Made by a program: the position numbers and the translations under genes
Source of the DNA: JAFGJQ01 sp964586145
Lineage (GTDB): Bacteria > Planctomycetota > Phycisphaerae > UBA1845
Assembly (NCBI GenBank): GCA_964586145.1
Contig: CAZPHH010000015.1
Coordinates: 1-64,000 of the forward strand
Reading direction: 5' to 3'
Length of the DNA: 64,000 bases
Shown here: piece after piece, positions 44,282 to 53,523 of the stretch
Numbering within the stretch: position 1 is the first letter of the stretch
Layout: each line of letters opens with the position of its first letter
Notes under the pieces: generated by a model
Told to the model about the DNA's origin: nothing
The model's database searches: none
The model's input: only the letters and a program-made list of their open reading frames with translations

Positions 44282-45727
44282 TCAATAACACCAGGGGTAA
44301 TACCCGTCCGTCACGTCGGGCCCCTGCATGCAATCCAGAAACACCGGCAAATCAGCCAGGTCCACGTCGCCGTCGCGGTCTGCGTCAAACGGCGCGCATT
44401 CGGCCGGCGGTTCCGGGTTGTCGAAACACCCCTGGAACGCCGCGAAATCCGCGAGATCCACGGTGCCGCTTAGGTCTCGGTCCGCCCAAGGCGCGATCGC
44501 GTCATCCACAAGCGTGATCTCGTCGAACTGGAACACGTTCACGCCGTCCGCGTCGTACCGCCGCCACATCAGTCGCATGCGCGTAATGTGGCTCAGGTTC
44601 AGCCCCGGTATGGCGCCGGCCACCGAGTCGTCGTTGTCAAAGGCCGAGTCCAGGGCGGCAAAGGGAATCGTGATGGTCGCCCAATCCGTCGGTACGGGAA
44701 TCGCCCGGTTCACCGTCGGATGTCCGGGAACCACACGAGACAGCACCGCCACCGTACCGTCGTCGTCCTCCATCTGGAGCTGGACGCGCGCGCCCTCGGT
44801 GCCGCCGAAGCTCACGTTCAAGTCCACCTTCATGCGAATGGACAGGCCCGTGCCCAGGCTCAAGTCGAGATTCACGTCATCGACCCCGCCCGGAACGCAG
44901 TGCGAGTGAGTGAACAAACCCAGGCCGACGCCCGAGCCGACCCACACACACTGCGGCAACTGCTGCATGTCGCACGCCGTCCAGTCGGCGGCCTGGAACG
45001 CACCCGTTCCGTCCTCCGCACCGCGGTCCAGCCCGAAGTCCGTCTGCGGATAACCGAAGAACGTCCAGTCATCCGGGTAACACTCATTGAATTCGCCGTT
45101 GGTGTTGAAGTCGTACAGGACGGTGCCCGGAACAATCTGCGTGGTCCCATCCGGCCCCAGGCCGGTGACCTGGTCGAAGTTCAACTCCGCCACGCCCGTG
45201 TTGGCGCCCTTGAGCATGACCAGCTTGATCTGCAACCCGGGGTCCGCCAGCTCGGCGGGCGTGATAGGCGCCGTCGCGAATTCGCCGTCCGGCGTCAACT
45301 CGTCGAACGACGCGCTGAAGAACTGGTACGTGTCGCTCAACAGCACCGGCGCCGACCAGGTCGCATAACCGATCGCCAGTTGCATCTGCATTTCCGGCGT
45401 CCCCGAGAACGGCGTGTAGCCCGGGACGTCCACCAGGCGGGCGGCGACCCGCAGGCCCTCGAACGACGAGAGGTCAACCGGCGGGGACACGCTAACGATT
45501 CCCCAGCCGCTCAGATCGAAGTCCGCCACGTGAAACCGTCCCTGGCCCAGCAGCCCGATCGCCGCCGTGCCACTGTCCGTCGTGAGCGGTCCGAAGGCCC
45601 CCCACCCCTGCGCCCCGGACTCGAAATCGTACAGGACGACATCCGCCATCCCGACGGGGGACAACGCCAAGATGCCTATCGCCAGCGCGGCTGCGAACAC
45701 CCCTCGCCCATTGCTCTTTCCCGTCAT
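44282..45727 (-). CDS. Secreted protein with two beta modules and dockerin-like end
   Basis: A 481-residue protein with a signal peptide ending near VGMA. The first module (about 29-190) is clearly homologous to the PEP-CTERM protein: VVLYDFESGAQGWGAFG, GQGRFHVADFDLSGWGI, VDLSSFEGLRVAAR. A second beta-rich module (about 205-415) begins VLYDFNTNGEFNECYPDDW and is more diverged. The end carries two acidic loops, DLSGTVDLADF and DADRDGDVDLADL, like a dockerin. It follows the ROK gene by 47 bases and precedes the PEP-CTERM gene by 66. Carbohydrate binding is a reasonable guess but is not shown. Confidence 0.78.
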   Translation of the reverse strand: MTGKSNGRGVFAAALAIGILALSPVGMADVVLYDFESGAQGWGAFGPLTTDSGTAAIGLLGQGRFHVADFDLSGWGIVSVSPPVDLSSFEGLRVAARLVDVPGYTPFSGTPEMQMQLAIGYATWSAPVLLSDTYQFFSASFDELTPDGEFATAPITPAELADPGLQIKLVMLKGANTGVAELNFDQVTGLGPDGTTQIVPGTVLYDFNTNGEFNECYPDDWTFFGYPQTDFGLDRGAEDGTGAFQAADWTACDMQQLPQCVWVGSGVGLGLFTHSHCVPGGVDDVNLDLSLGTGLSIRMKVDLNVSFGGTEGARVQLQMEDDDGTVAVLSRVVPGHPTVNRAIPVPTDWATITIPFAALDSAFDNDDSVAGAIPGLNLSHITRMRLMWRRYDADGVNVFQFDEITLVDDAIAPWADRDLSGTVDLADFAAFQGCFDNPEPPAECAPFDADRDGDVDLADLPVFLDCMQGPDVTDGYYPWCY

Positions 45728-45774
45728 CGGTATGCTCCTTCACATGACTCGGCAATACGTCTGTCCGGCCCGCC

Positions 45775-46908
45775 TCAGGTCCACCGAGGCAGGCTGAATA
45801 TCCGCTGCAGCGTGGGCACCACCGCGCCACGCACGATTCCAAACTCACCCAGAGGCGAGGCCACGACCCGCGTCTGCCCCGCCTCGTACCGCAGGCTGTG
45901 GTCTCGCAGAACGGCCTTCACACGCGAAAGCATCGCAAGCTCCAACTCGGCAATGTCCGCTCCGATCACCAGGATGCCCGGCTCCAGCAGGTTCACCGCG
46001 TGGACCACCAGTGACGCCATCTCCTCACCCAGACGGTCCATGGCCCGTAACGCCGACGGCGCCCCCGCCCCGACGGCCTCCGCCAGGGCGGTCGGGTCCG
46101 CGTAGGGTCGACCCGCCCCATTCACCGCATAGGTCAACGGGTGGGCCACCGGCGACGTGATCTCTCCCGCCGCACCGAACTCACCATGGTACGGCTCGCC
46201 GTTCACGATGATGCCGCTGCCCAGACCGACGACCCCGTGCGACGCGTCCGCAAACCGCACGCACAGGTAGACCAGATTCCGGACCGCCCGGCCCACCTCC
46301 AGGAAATGCGCCGCCATGCTGCCCGCGGCGCAATCGTTCATCACGTCCGTGCACGTGCCCCATCGCGCTTCGCACATCCGTTGAAGCGGAACGTCACGCC
46401 AGCCAAACGGGTGGCTCCAACGCACAACCCCGTTCGCCATGTCCATATGCCCCTGTACGCCGACGCCCACCCCGTACAGGTTCGCCCAGGTCAGCCCTGC
46501 CGATTCCAGCAGGCCTTCCCCCACGTCAAACAGACGCTCCACCGTCTCTTCCGGCGGCGCCGGCGCAAACGCGCACCGCGACCGGGCCACCAGCTCCCCC
46601 TGCAGATCACACACCCCGGCCCGGATCGTCGTCTCCGTCACCTCAAAGCCGATCGCGCGGGGCTGCTTGCGAACCAGGGCGACCATTCGCGGCGCCCGCC
46701 CGCCCTTTGACTCGCCGTTGCCGCGCTCTTCCACCAACCCTTCTGCGATGAGATCGCGAATCACCGACGAAACCGTCGGCGGACGGATGGCCGTCGTCTT
46801 CGCCAGGTCGGCTCGCGAGATCTCGCCCTCGCGCCGAATTCGATCGAGGATGAGCGTTCGATTCACGACACGGTTGAGTTGCGGTTTTCCTGTGACTGGC
46901 GCTGACAT
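45775..46908 (-). CDS. ROK-family transcriptional repressor
   Basis: A 377-residue regulator with an N-terminal winged helix (ISRADLAKTTAIRPPTVSSV) and a C-terminal ROK domain. VGVGVQGHMDMANGVV, FADASHGVVGLGSGIIVNGE and YHGEFGAAGEI match the sugar-binding pattern. The usual zinc motif CxCGxxGCxE is absent, so zinc structuring is probably lost. Such proteins repress sugar genes and release DNA when a sugar binds. ATG at 46908 is preferred; a longer frame upstream runs through the AT-rich promoter region. It leads a seven-gene array and diverges from the GH94-type gene. Confidence 0.9.
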   Translation of the reverse strand: MSAPVTGKPQLNRVVNRTLILDRIRREGEISRADLAKTTAIRPPTVSSVIRDLIAEGLVEERGNGESKGGRAPRMVALVRKQPRAIGFEVTETTIRAGVCDLQGELVARSRCAFAPAPPEETVERLFDVGEGLLESAGLTWANLYGVGVGVQGHMDMANGVVRWSHPFGWRDVPLQRMCEARWGTCTDVMNDCAAGSMAAHFLEVGRAVRNLVYLCVRFADASHGVVGLGSGIIVNGEPYHGEFGAAGEITSPVAHPLTYAVNGAGRPYADPTALAEAVGAGAPSALRAMDRLGEEMASLVVHAVNLLEPGILVIGADIAELELAMLSRVKAVLRDHSLRYEAGQTRVVASPLGEFGIVRGAVVPTLQRIFSLPRWT

Positions 46909-46917
46909 GCCCCTTAT

Positions 46918-46983
46918 CTTAATTAAGAAGCCTAAGAAACTCAATACGAAAAAGTTAACTTCCCTAATAAAGTTCCTGAACTT
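46918..46983. promoter_or_regulatory. Palindromes in the AT-rich ROK/phosphorylase promoter gap
   Basis: Three perfect palindromes lie in this AT-rich stretch: CTTAATTAAG (46918-46927), AAGTTAACTT (46952-46961) and AAGTTCCTGAACTT (46970-46983). The last two share the half-sites AAGTT and AACTT. The gap between the divergent starts is 230 bases, and this part stands out from the GC-rich surroundings. They are good candidates for ROK operators controlling both directions. Confidence 0.5.
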
Positions 46984-47138
46984 ATGTAACCATTTACCTA
47001 ACAACGGCTTACACAGAATGTTGGATGGCTTCTACACTGCTCAAGCCACACTTGCCCCTTGGCCAAACCCCCACTTTGTGGCTACCCTTACAGGCAGCGT
47101 GACGCGTGCGTGCGCATCAGTACCGTGGGGGTTTTGCA

Positions 47139-49853
47139 GTGACCAGCCTGAATGGTGATCTCTACTCGGATCTTCAGACGCTGCGCAGGCGCGTGGCCCG
47201 CGCGTCGGAAGGGACTGACTCAACCGGGGCCCCGCTGTTGCCGGGGAATGCCTGCTTCCTGGAGGACGGGCGCGTGCTCTGCCGTCCGCGCGACCTGGGA
47301 GACAGCCGATACCCCTACGGGCGGCACGGCTTGAACTTCTGGGTGTACGCGTCCGGACGCATGCACGCCAACAACGGCGCCTATTTCGTTCTGCTGCCCT
47401 TTCACGCGGGGCAGGAACCGTCCGTCGCCTTCTTCGCCGGGCTGCGGGACGAACCGGACGGCCCGTACACGCCGATCTCTCTCCTCCCCGTGCCGTACAT
47501 CGACCGGAGCGAATCCCGCATCACCCGCTGCTCCATCCTGGGGCCGGATGCCGCCCATTTCATGACGGACACGGCCGAACTCCGGGCTGCGCTTCGGGTA
47601 TTCGTAACTCAGGTGCGCCCGGAACACGTCCACGTGACGTTCTCGCTGCACCTGGAAAACGCCTCGAAGTCGCCTCGGGACTTCTTCACGTCCGCGTACG
47701 TGAACCCCTTCTGCCGCCACCAGTTCGCGGAAACCAGCGAAGACCCGTGGTTCAAGAAGGTGGACGTGCCGCAAGAGACCGAGTCCGCGGTGTTGCCCCC
47801 GTTCGTCGTCTCCGTGAATGAAGACGTGAGCCGCTTTCGTTCGATCACGAACCATGCGTTGATCCGGCGCTCGATTCTGATCGCCGGGCGGTCCGCCCCC
47901 TCAGGCTTCGAGACGGAGGTCTGCACGTCCCGGCTGGCGTACATGGGAGATCCGCGCATTGACCTGGCCCAGGCCCGCTGCCTTCGCCTGGGTCGGTTTG
48001 CGCGGGAGGTACGGACCACCGTGTTCAACGACGTGGCCGTTGCGGCGGACCTGATCCGATTCCGCCTGCAGCCGGGCGAGACGGCGCGATTCGATTACGT
48101 CCTGTCGCTCCCCGAGAATGACGCCGTGCGTGCCCTGGAGATGGAGCGCCCGGTGACCGCCGCGCAGGCGGACGCCGCCCTGGCTTCGCTGCGGGACCGG
48201 CTTCGGCAGGTCCGCCACGATCTCGACATGCACGTTGCCGGAGGCACGGATCGCAACCTGGACGCGAACGTGTTCAACCGGTTTCTCCCGTATCTGCGGA
48301 CGCAGGTGCGGGTCTGCGCCGAGGTCAAGGGATACATGCAGCCCTCCCCCAATTCCCTCATCGGCATTCGCGACGTGTTCCAGGCCATCGAGGGGCACAT
48401 GTACGATCAGCCGGACGGAGCGCGCCGCAAGATGCAGGAGGCCCTGGAGTACGTACTGGTCGACGGACGTTGCCCCCGGCAGTATTCCCTCCCCCACAAC
48501 GGCGTCCCCGGGCCGGCCGATCTGCGGGAATTCGTCGACCAAGGCCTGTGGGTGATCTCCACCGTGTACGCCTACGTGTGCCTCACGGGCGACGCGGCGT
48601 TTCTGTCCGAGACGCTGGGCTATCATCAGATTGACCCGGCCGACCGAAGTCGGATGGCGCCAGCGGCGGATCGCGACACCGTGCTCGACCACCTCTTGCG
48701 CATCATGGACTACCTGGACCGCAGCCGGGACCCGCACACCGGTCTGCTCCGAGCTCTCTACGGGGACTGGAACGACGCCCTGGACGGGCTGGGCACCACG
48801 CAGGATTCCGCGATGGAGTTCGGCACCGGCGTCAGCGTGATGGCCAGCCTGCAGCTCTACCAGGCCGCCGGCGAGCTGCTCGCTCTCCTCCACCGCTACT
48901 CCGCAGGGCAGCATCCCCGGCGCGTGCAAGCCCTGGCGAATCTGCAATCGGAGCTGGAGGCGGGACTCCTCCGCCACGCGGTGGTCCGGCAGGGAACGCA
49001 GCGGCGCATCGTCCACGGCTGGGGCGACCGGCGCCAGTACGACGTGGGAAGCTTCTGTGACAGCGACGGCCAGGCTCGCGACGGGCTGACGTCCAACGCC
49101 TTCTGGGTCCTCTCGGGCCTCCTGGACCGCCGGCGGGGCCTGCGCGAGGACATCCTCGGCGCCCTGGATCGTCTCGACTCCCCATTCGGCCTCAAGACGT
49201 TTGAACCCGGATTCGCCCCGGACGCCCCGGGCGTGGGGCGGATCCCGAAACTGCCGATCGGCACGGCCGAGAACGGGGCCACCTACGTGCATGCCACGCT
49301 GTTCGGCGTTGGCGCCCTGTTCCTGATGGGCGAGCCCCGCCGCGCGTGGACGCAGTTGATGAAGACTCTCCCATTCACGCCCGGGCACGAAGGGCTGAGC
49401 CACTCCCCCTTCGTCATGCCCAACTCCTACGTGTACAACCCCGCCCTCAACCTGACGGGGCAGAACATGAACGATTGGCAGACCGGCAGCTCCAACGTGT
49501 TGCTGAAGGTGCTGATCCGCCACGTGTTCGGCTTCCAGCCCGGGTTGGACGCGTTGTGTGTCGCCCCGGCCGCCTGGTCACCCTTCCGGTCGTTGTGCCT
49601 TACCGCACGAGCCCAGGGACGCCGCGTGCGGATTGAAGTCACCCGTGACGACGCATCGCACAGACGGTTCCGGCTCAACGGCGTCAACGTACCGGCGTCG
49701 GTCGACGCACAAACGAGCGTTCCCGCGGTCTTCATCCCGTACGAGAAGCTGCACCACGACACAGAGAACCGGATCGAAGTCGTGGATCCTCTCGCCGACA
49801 CGGCCGGAGCCCGCAACACCACCCCCGACGCCGCCGTCATCCCCTTGCGGTGA
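47139..49853 (+). CDS. GH94-type glycoside phosphorylase
   Basis: A 904-residue cytosolic enzyme of the cellobiose phosphorylase class, which cleaves a beta-glycosidic bond with phosphate to give sugar 1-phosphate. The (alpha/alpha)6 barrel part is visible from about residue 380 on, with the general acid aspartate in YGDWNDALDG near residue 545 and TGSSNVLLKVLIRH near the C-terminal end. FEPGFAPDAPGVGRIPKLPIG and NGATYVHATLFGV also match the class. GTG at 47139 is chosen because GGGGG lies 7 bases upstream; a GTG at 47106 is possible. It diverges from the ROK gene. The exact disaccharide is unknown. Confidence 0.85.
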   Translation: MTSLNGDLYSDLQTLRRRVARASEGTDSTGAPLLPGNACFLEDGRVLCRPRDLGDSRYPYGRHGLNFWVYASGRMHANNGAYFVLLPFHAGQEPSVAFFAGLRDEPDGPYTPISLLPVPYIDRSESRITRCSILGPDAAHFMTDTAELRAALRVFVTQVRPEHVHVTFSLHLENASKSPRDFFTSAYVNPFCRHQFAETSEDPWFKKVDVPQETESAVLPPFVVSVNEDVSRFRSITNHALIRRSILIAGRSAPSGFETEVCTSRLAYMGDPRIDLAQARCLRLGRFAREVRTTVFNDVAVAADLIRFRLQPGETARFDYVLSLPENDAVRALEMERPVTAAQADAALASLRDRLRQVRHDLDMHVAGGTDRNLDANVFNRFLPYLRTQVRVCAEVKGYMQPSPNSLIGIRDVFQAIEGHMYDQPDGARRKMQEALEYVLVDGRCPRQYSLPHNGVPGPADLREFVDQGLWVISTVYAYVCLTGDAAFLSETLGYHQIDPADRSRMAPAADRDTVLDHLLRIMDYLDRSRDPHTGLLRALYGDWNDALDGLGTTQDSAMEFGTGVSVMASLQLYQAAGELLALLHRYSAGQHPRRVQALANLQSELEAGLLRHAVVRQGTQRRIVHGWGDRRQYDVGSFCDSDGQARDGLTSNAFWVLSGLLDRRRGLREDILGALDRLDSPFGLKTFEPGFAPDAPGVGRIPKLPIGTAENGATYVHATLFGVGALFLMGEPRRAWTQLMKTLPFTPGHEGLSHSPFVMPNSYVYNPALNLTGQNMNDWQTGSSNVLLKVLIRHVFGFQPGLDALCVAPAAWSPFRSLCLTARAQGRRVRIEVTRDDASHRRFRLNGVNVPASVDAQTSVPAVFIPYEKLHHDTENRIEVVDPLADTAGARNTTPDAAVIPLR

Positions 49854-50003
49854 CAAGCCGGACCCGGGTAGCCGTACATGCCGCAGACGTTCACCAGCCG
49901 TGGGTGTTCCGCATGTGGCTGCAACCCGTCCCTCGCACAGGCAGACTGCTGCATTCATGCAGAATCCTCGCTGATCGCCCCATGCCCACGGGCGTATCTG
50001 TGC

Positions 50004-51305
50004 TCAGAGACCCGTACACCAGTAGACCAGCCAGTAGAAGTAACCGAGCAGGTGTAGTGCCGGTACGAAGACGACATGGAAGACATCCGCGTAGAACGCC
50101 ACCAGGAATACGATGAAGCCAAACGGCCGGATCGCCGCCACCAGACGTCCGATGCTCTCCGGGAAGAGATGCTCCAGTATCCACGACCCGTCGAGAGGCG
50201 GGATCGGAACCAGGTTGAAGACCGCCAGGAACAAGTTGATCATGATCGTCGACTTCAGCACCATCGCCACAGCTTCCAGGACCGGCCCCCCCGGCATCGG
50301 CTCGATGAAGACCTGCGGAATCCGGGTCGAAAAGTTGGACACCTCCGCCTGGGGCGCCCACAGCATCAGCAAGCAACCCAGAAGCAGATATCCCATCGCG
50401 GCAGCGGCCGCCAGCAGAAGATTCGAGCCGGGACCGGCCAGCGAGATGAGTATGTGGGCTCGGCGGTAGCGCTGAACCGAGCCCAGCAGTACCGGCACAG
50501 GCTTGGCATACCCGAACACCGGAGCACCGGCGACGACCAGCAGGATCGGAAGCACGATCGTCCCGAACGGATCGATGTGGGCCAGCGGGTTGAGCGTGAC
50601 GCGCCCCAGCGAACGGGCGTAATCGTCGCCACACCACCAGGCCGTAATCGCATGCCCGCACTCATGGACGGAGAGCGATAGCAGGACAACGATGATGGAT
50701 ACGGCGATCGCGGCGTGGCTGTATCCCCAACCCCCTCGCACGAGCGATCCGGGGTAACCGGTCACGCCCAAGCGATATGCACAGTACACGCTCAGAACCG
50801 ATACCGCCAAACCGGCCAGTGTCCAGGCGATTCCCACGACGGCCATCGCCCGGGCGTGTGACAGTGCGCGCGTCCGCCTCGCCTGTCGCAGGAAGCGGAT
50901 CGCCAGCACAAGGGACGCAGCTCCGAACGCCCACCCGAGCCCGGGGAGAAAGGCCAGCGAACCCAGGATCACCGACCACACGGGGGACGGCATCATCTTC
51001 GGCCACATCGGCCCTTCGGACACACGCACCCTCGGCGTTTCCCGGGCCTCCGTGACGGGCTCAGCCACTCCCAGATTGACATGCTCCAGCAGATGCGCCG
51101 CTCTGGCTCGCGTCACGAGGAACCCGAGCTCCCAATCGGTCCCGTAGAAGCGGACCACCATGCCCTGCGAAGTGCTCTGAACCTGGATGTCGCGTTCCCA
51201 GTCCGCGCGACGCACCTCGTGCGTCTCTTCCGCCGACCGCAGCACGACCGCATCCGGCGAAGCCTCAACGTCCCATTCCCGTCCCTGTCCGTCACGCCAA
51301 ATCAT
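50004..51305 (-). CDS. M50-family (site-2) membrane metalloprotease
   Basis: A 433-residue protein. The first 90 residues are soluble and unfamiliar; about seven membrane helices follow. HECGH in SLSVHECGHAITAWWCG is the zinc HExxH site, and NLVPIPPLDGS supplies the third zinc ligand (DG motif). RVTLNPLAHIDPFGTIVLPI is also typical of the group, which cleaves proteins within the membrane, for example anti-sigma factors. The ATG at 51305 is chosen; a TTG at 51323 is possible. It stands alone, converging with the phosphorylase gene. No obvious substrate is encoded nearby. Confidence 0.9.
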   Translation of the reverse strand: MIWRDGQGREWDVEASPDAVVLRSAEETHEVRRADWERDIQVQSTSQGMVVRFYGTDWELGFLVTRARAAHLLEHVNLGVAEPVTEARETPRVRVSEGPMWPKMMPSPVWSVILGSLAFLPGLGWAFGAASLVLAIRFLRQARRTRALSHARAMAVVGIAWTLAGLAVSVLSVYCAYRLGVTGYPGSLVRGGWGYSHAAIAVSIIVVLLSLSVHECGHAITAWWCGDDYARSLGRVTLNPLAHIDPFGTIVLPILLVVAGAPVFGYAKPVPVLLGSVQRYRRAHILISLAGPGSNLLLAAAAAMGYLLLGCLLMLWAPQAEVSNFSTRIPQVFIEPMPGGPVLEAVAMVLKSTIMINLFLAVFNLVPIPPLDGSWILEHLFPESIGRLVAAIRPFGFIVFLVAFYADVFHVVFVPALHLLGYFYWLVYWCTGL

Positions 51306-51496
51306 AACAATTTTGTATGGCAAATGTTACGAACACCGCCCGGGAGTTTCACGCATGTCCGCTGTGGCGGTCGCATCCAGCCGTCGCGCCTCCTACAATC
51401 ATCGCGAATCCGGAAGCGGCCAGTATAGCCGCCGTGAGTCGTACCGCGAAGACCCTGGCTTGCCGGCCAGGCGGGATGGCATCAGGGAGGAGAACC

Positions 51497-52399
51497 ATGC
51501 GCGTAGCCCTAACCGGGGCCACCGGCTTTCTGGGCCGGTACATCGTGAACCGTTTGACGGAACGCGGACACTTCTGCCGGTGCTGGTTTCGGCCGCAAGC
51601 CGATCGTGGCGGGTTTCAGAACCACGACGCCATCGAGTGGGTCCCGGGCCGGCTGGACGATCCGTCCGCCGCGGAGGCGCTTGTCTATGGAGCGGATGCG
51701 GTCGTGCATGCGGCCCTGTGCCGGCCCGGTGCGGGGTTTCGGGGCGCGGAAGGCGACCCGGTGGATTTCGTGCAGACCAACGTGGTGGGCACAATCCGGC
51801 TGATCGAGGCGGCCCGCCGCGCCGGGGTGGGCCGGTTCGTCTTCATCGCGACCTGCGCGGTTCACGAGATCATCCTGGACGATCGCCCCCTCGACGAGTC
51901 TCATCCGCTCTGGCCCACCAGCCACTACGGCGCCCACAAGGCCGCCATCGAGAAGTTCGTGCATAGCTACGGTTTCGGCCACGGGTATCCCATCTGCTCA
52001 TTGCGTCCGACGGGCATCTACGGGCTCGCGCGCCCCGTCTCCGCCAGCCGGTGGTTCGAGCTCGTTCGACGGGTGAAGCGTGGAGAGCGAATCGCCACGG
52101 CGCGCGGGGGCAAGGAGGTTCATGCCGTTGACGTGGCCCGGGCCGTGGAAGTCCTCCTGCACGCGGACCCGAACGTCATCGCCGGGCAGGCGTACAACGG
52201 CTATGACATGTACGTGTCCGAACAGCAGGTGGCATCGATCGCCCGCGACATCACCGGCAGCCACAGCGTGATCGAGGACCTTGCCAGGGAGCCCCGGCAC
52301 CAGATCGATACGCGGAAACTCCGGACGCTGGGCATGACGTTCGGAGGTGTGCCGCTGCTGGAAGACACCGTCCGGCGCCTCGTCGCCGCCGCGGACTAA
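51497..52399 (+). CDS. NAD-dependent epimerase/dehydratase
   Basis: A 300-residue extended short-chain dehydrogenase, usually acting on nucleotide sugars or related compounds. The N-terminus MRVALTGATGFLGRYIVNRL carries the NAD-binding glycine motif, and the catalytic pair is in SHYGAHKAAIEK (YxxxK). LRPTGIYGLARP follows as expected. GGGAGGAG lies 5 bases before the ATG. The reaction cannot be narrowed from sequence. The stop codon overlaps the stop of the convergent aminotransferase gene by 4 bases. Confidence 0.9.
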   Translation: MRVALTGATGFLGRYIVNRLTERGHFCRCWFRPQADRGGFQNHDAIEWVPGRLDDPSAAEALVYGADAVVHAALCRPGAGFRGAEGDPVDFVQTNVVGTIRLIEAARRAGVGRFVFIATCAVHEIILDDRPLDESHPLWPTSHYGAHKAAIEKFVHSYGFGHGYPICSLRPTGIYGLARPVSASRWFELVRRVKRGERIATARGGKEVHAVDVARAVEVLLHADPNVIAGQAYNGYDMYVSEQQVASIARDITGSHSVIEDLAREPRHQIDTRKLRTLGMTFGGVPLLEDTVRRLVAAAD

Positions 52400-53523
52400 T
52401 GCCCCGGCAGCACGTCGATGAGCTGGTCAATCTCTCTCGGAGTGTTGTAGAAGTGCGGGCTGGACCGCAACCGGCCGGCGCGCGTGGCGATAACGATCCG
52501 GTGTTCGCCCTCCAGGTGCCGCTGGATGTCGTCGTGGTTATGCACGGGCGAAATGAACGAGACGATAGCGCTGGCCTCGCCCTGCTCCCGCGAGCTCACC
52601 ACGCGATACCCCTTGTCCCGCAGCCCCGTCACCAGCCGGTCCGTCAGAAACAGGACCCGCTTCTCCACGTTCGACACGCCGATCTCCAGGAGCAGGTCCA
52701 CGGCGGCCCCCAACCCGAACACGCCGGCCAAGTTGTAGGCGCCGCTGTCGTAGCGCCGGGCGTCGTCATGAAACTCAAACTGGTAGCGGCCGAAGTCCAG
52801 CATATTCTTCATGGACGCCCAACCGATGGTCGTCGGGCGCAGGAACCCCTGCAGCTCTTTGCGAACGTAGAAGACGCCGATACCCTCCGGCCCGCAGAGC
52901 CACTTGTGGGCGTCGGCGGACAGGAAGTCGACGTGCATGGCTTCCACGTCCAGCGGCAGCATGCCCAGCGACTGAATCGCGTCCACGCACAGGAAGACGC
53001 CCTTCTCCTTGCAGTAGTCGCCCAGCGCCGCCAGGTCCGTCCGGAACCCGCTGGCAAACTGCACGGAGGAGATCGTCACGACGCGGGTCCGATTGTCGAT
53101 CAGGTCGATCAGACGCTCCAAAGGAATGCGGCCCTGCTCCTCCATGGCCGTCCGCAACTCCACGCCGCGGGCCGCCAGGGCCTGCCAGGGGTACACGTTG
53201 GCCGGAAACTCCACGCTGGTGCTGACGACATTGTCCCCGTTACGCCAGTTCAGGCCGTTTGCCACCATGCTCAGGCCCTCGCTGGTGTTCTTGATGAAGG
53301 TGACCTCGTCGGGTTTCGCGTTGATCAGGCGGGCGCAGGTCTGCCGGACCGTGTCCGCCTGCTTGTAGAAGTTCCCGCGCAGATAGCTGTTCTGCTCACA
53401 ATGGGCGACGTATCGCCGCATGGCCTCGGCCGCGCGACGGCTCAACGGCGCGACGGCCGCATGGTTCTGGAAGTTGAAGTTCCGCGTGATCGGAAACTCG
53501 TCTCGAATCGCTTCCCAGTCCAT
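52396..53523 (-). CDS. Class V aminotransferase (SufS/NifS-like)
   Basis: A 375-residue PLP enzyme of the aminotransferase class V fold. The PLP lysine is in SADAHKWLCGPEG, and the family pattern FIKNTSEGLSMVANGL and VDAIQSLGMLPLDVE is clear. Class V members include cysteine desulfurases, selenocysteine lyases and other lyases. The expected desulfurase cysteine near the C-terminus (RxGxxC) is not seen: the sequence reads ATRAGRLRSSPHFYNT, closer to isopenicillin-N epimerase-like or kynureninase-like members. The ATG at 53523 follows GGGAGG by 10 bases. Confidence 0.88.
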   Translation of the reverse strand: MDWEAIRDEFPITRNFNFQNHAAVAPLSRRAAEAMRRYVAHCEQNSYLRGNFYKQADTVRQTCARLINAKPDEVTFIKNTSEGLSMVANGLNWRNGDNVVSTSVEFPANVYPWQALAARGVELRTAMEEQGRIPLERLIDLIDNRTRVVTISSVQFASGFRTDLAALGDYCKEKGVFLCVDAIQSLGMLPLDVEAMHVDFLSADAHKWLCGPEGIGVFYVRKELQGFLRPTTIGWASMKNMLDFGRYQFEFHDDARRYDSGAYNLAGVFGLGAAVDLLLEIGVSNVEKRVLFLTDRLVTGLRDKGYRVVSSREQGEASAIVSFISPVHNHDDIQRHLEGEHRIVIATRAGRLRSSPHFYNTPREIDQLIDVLPGH

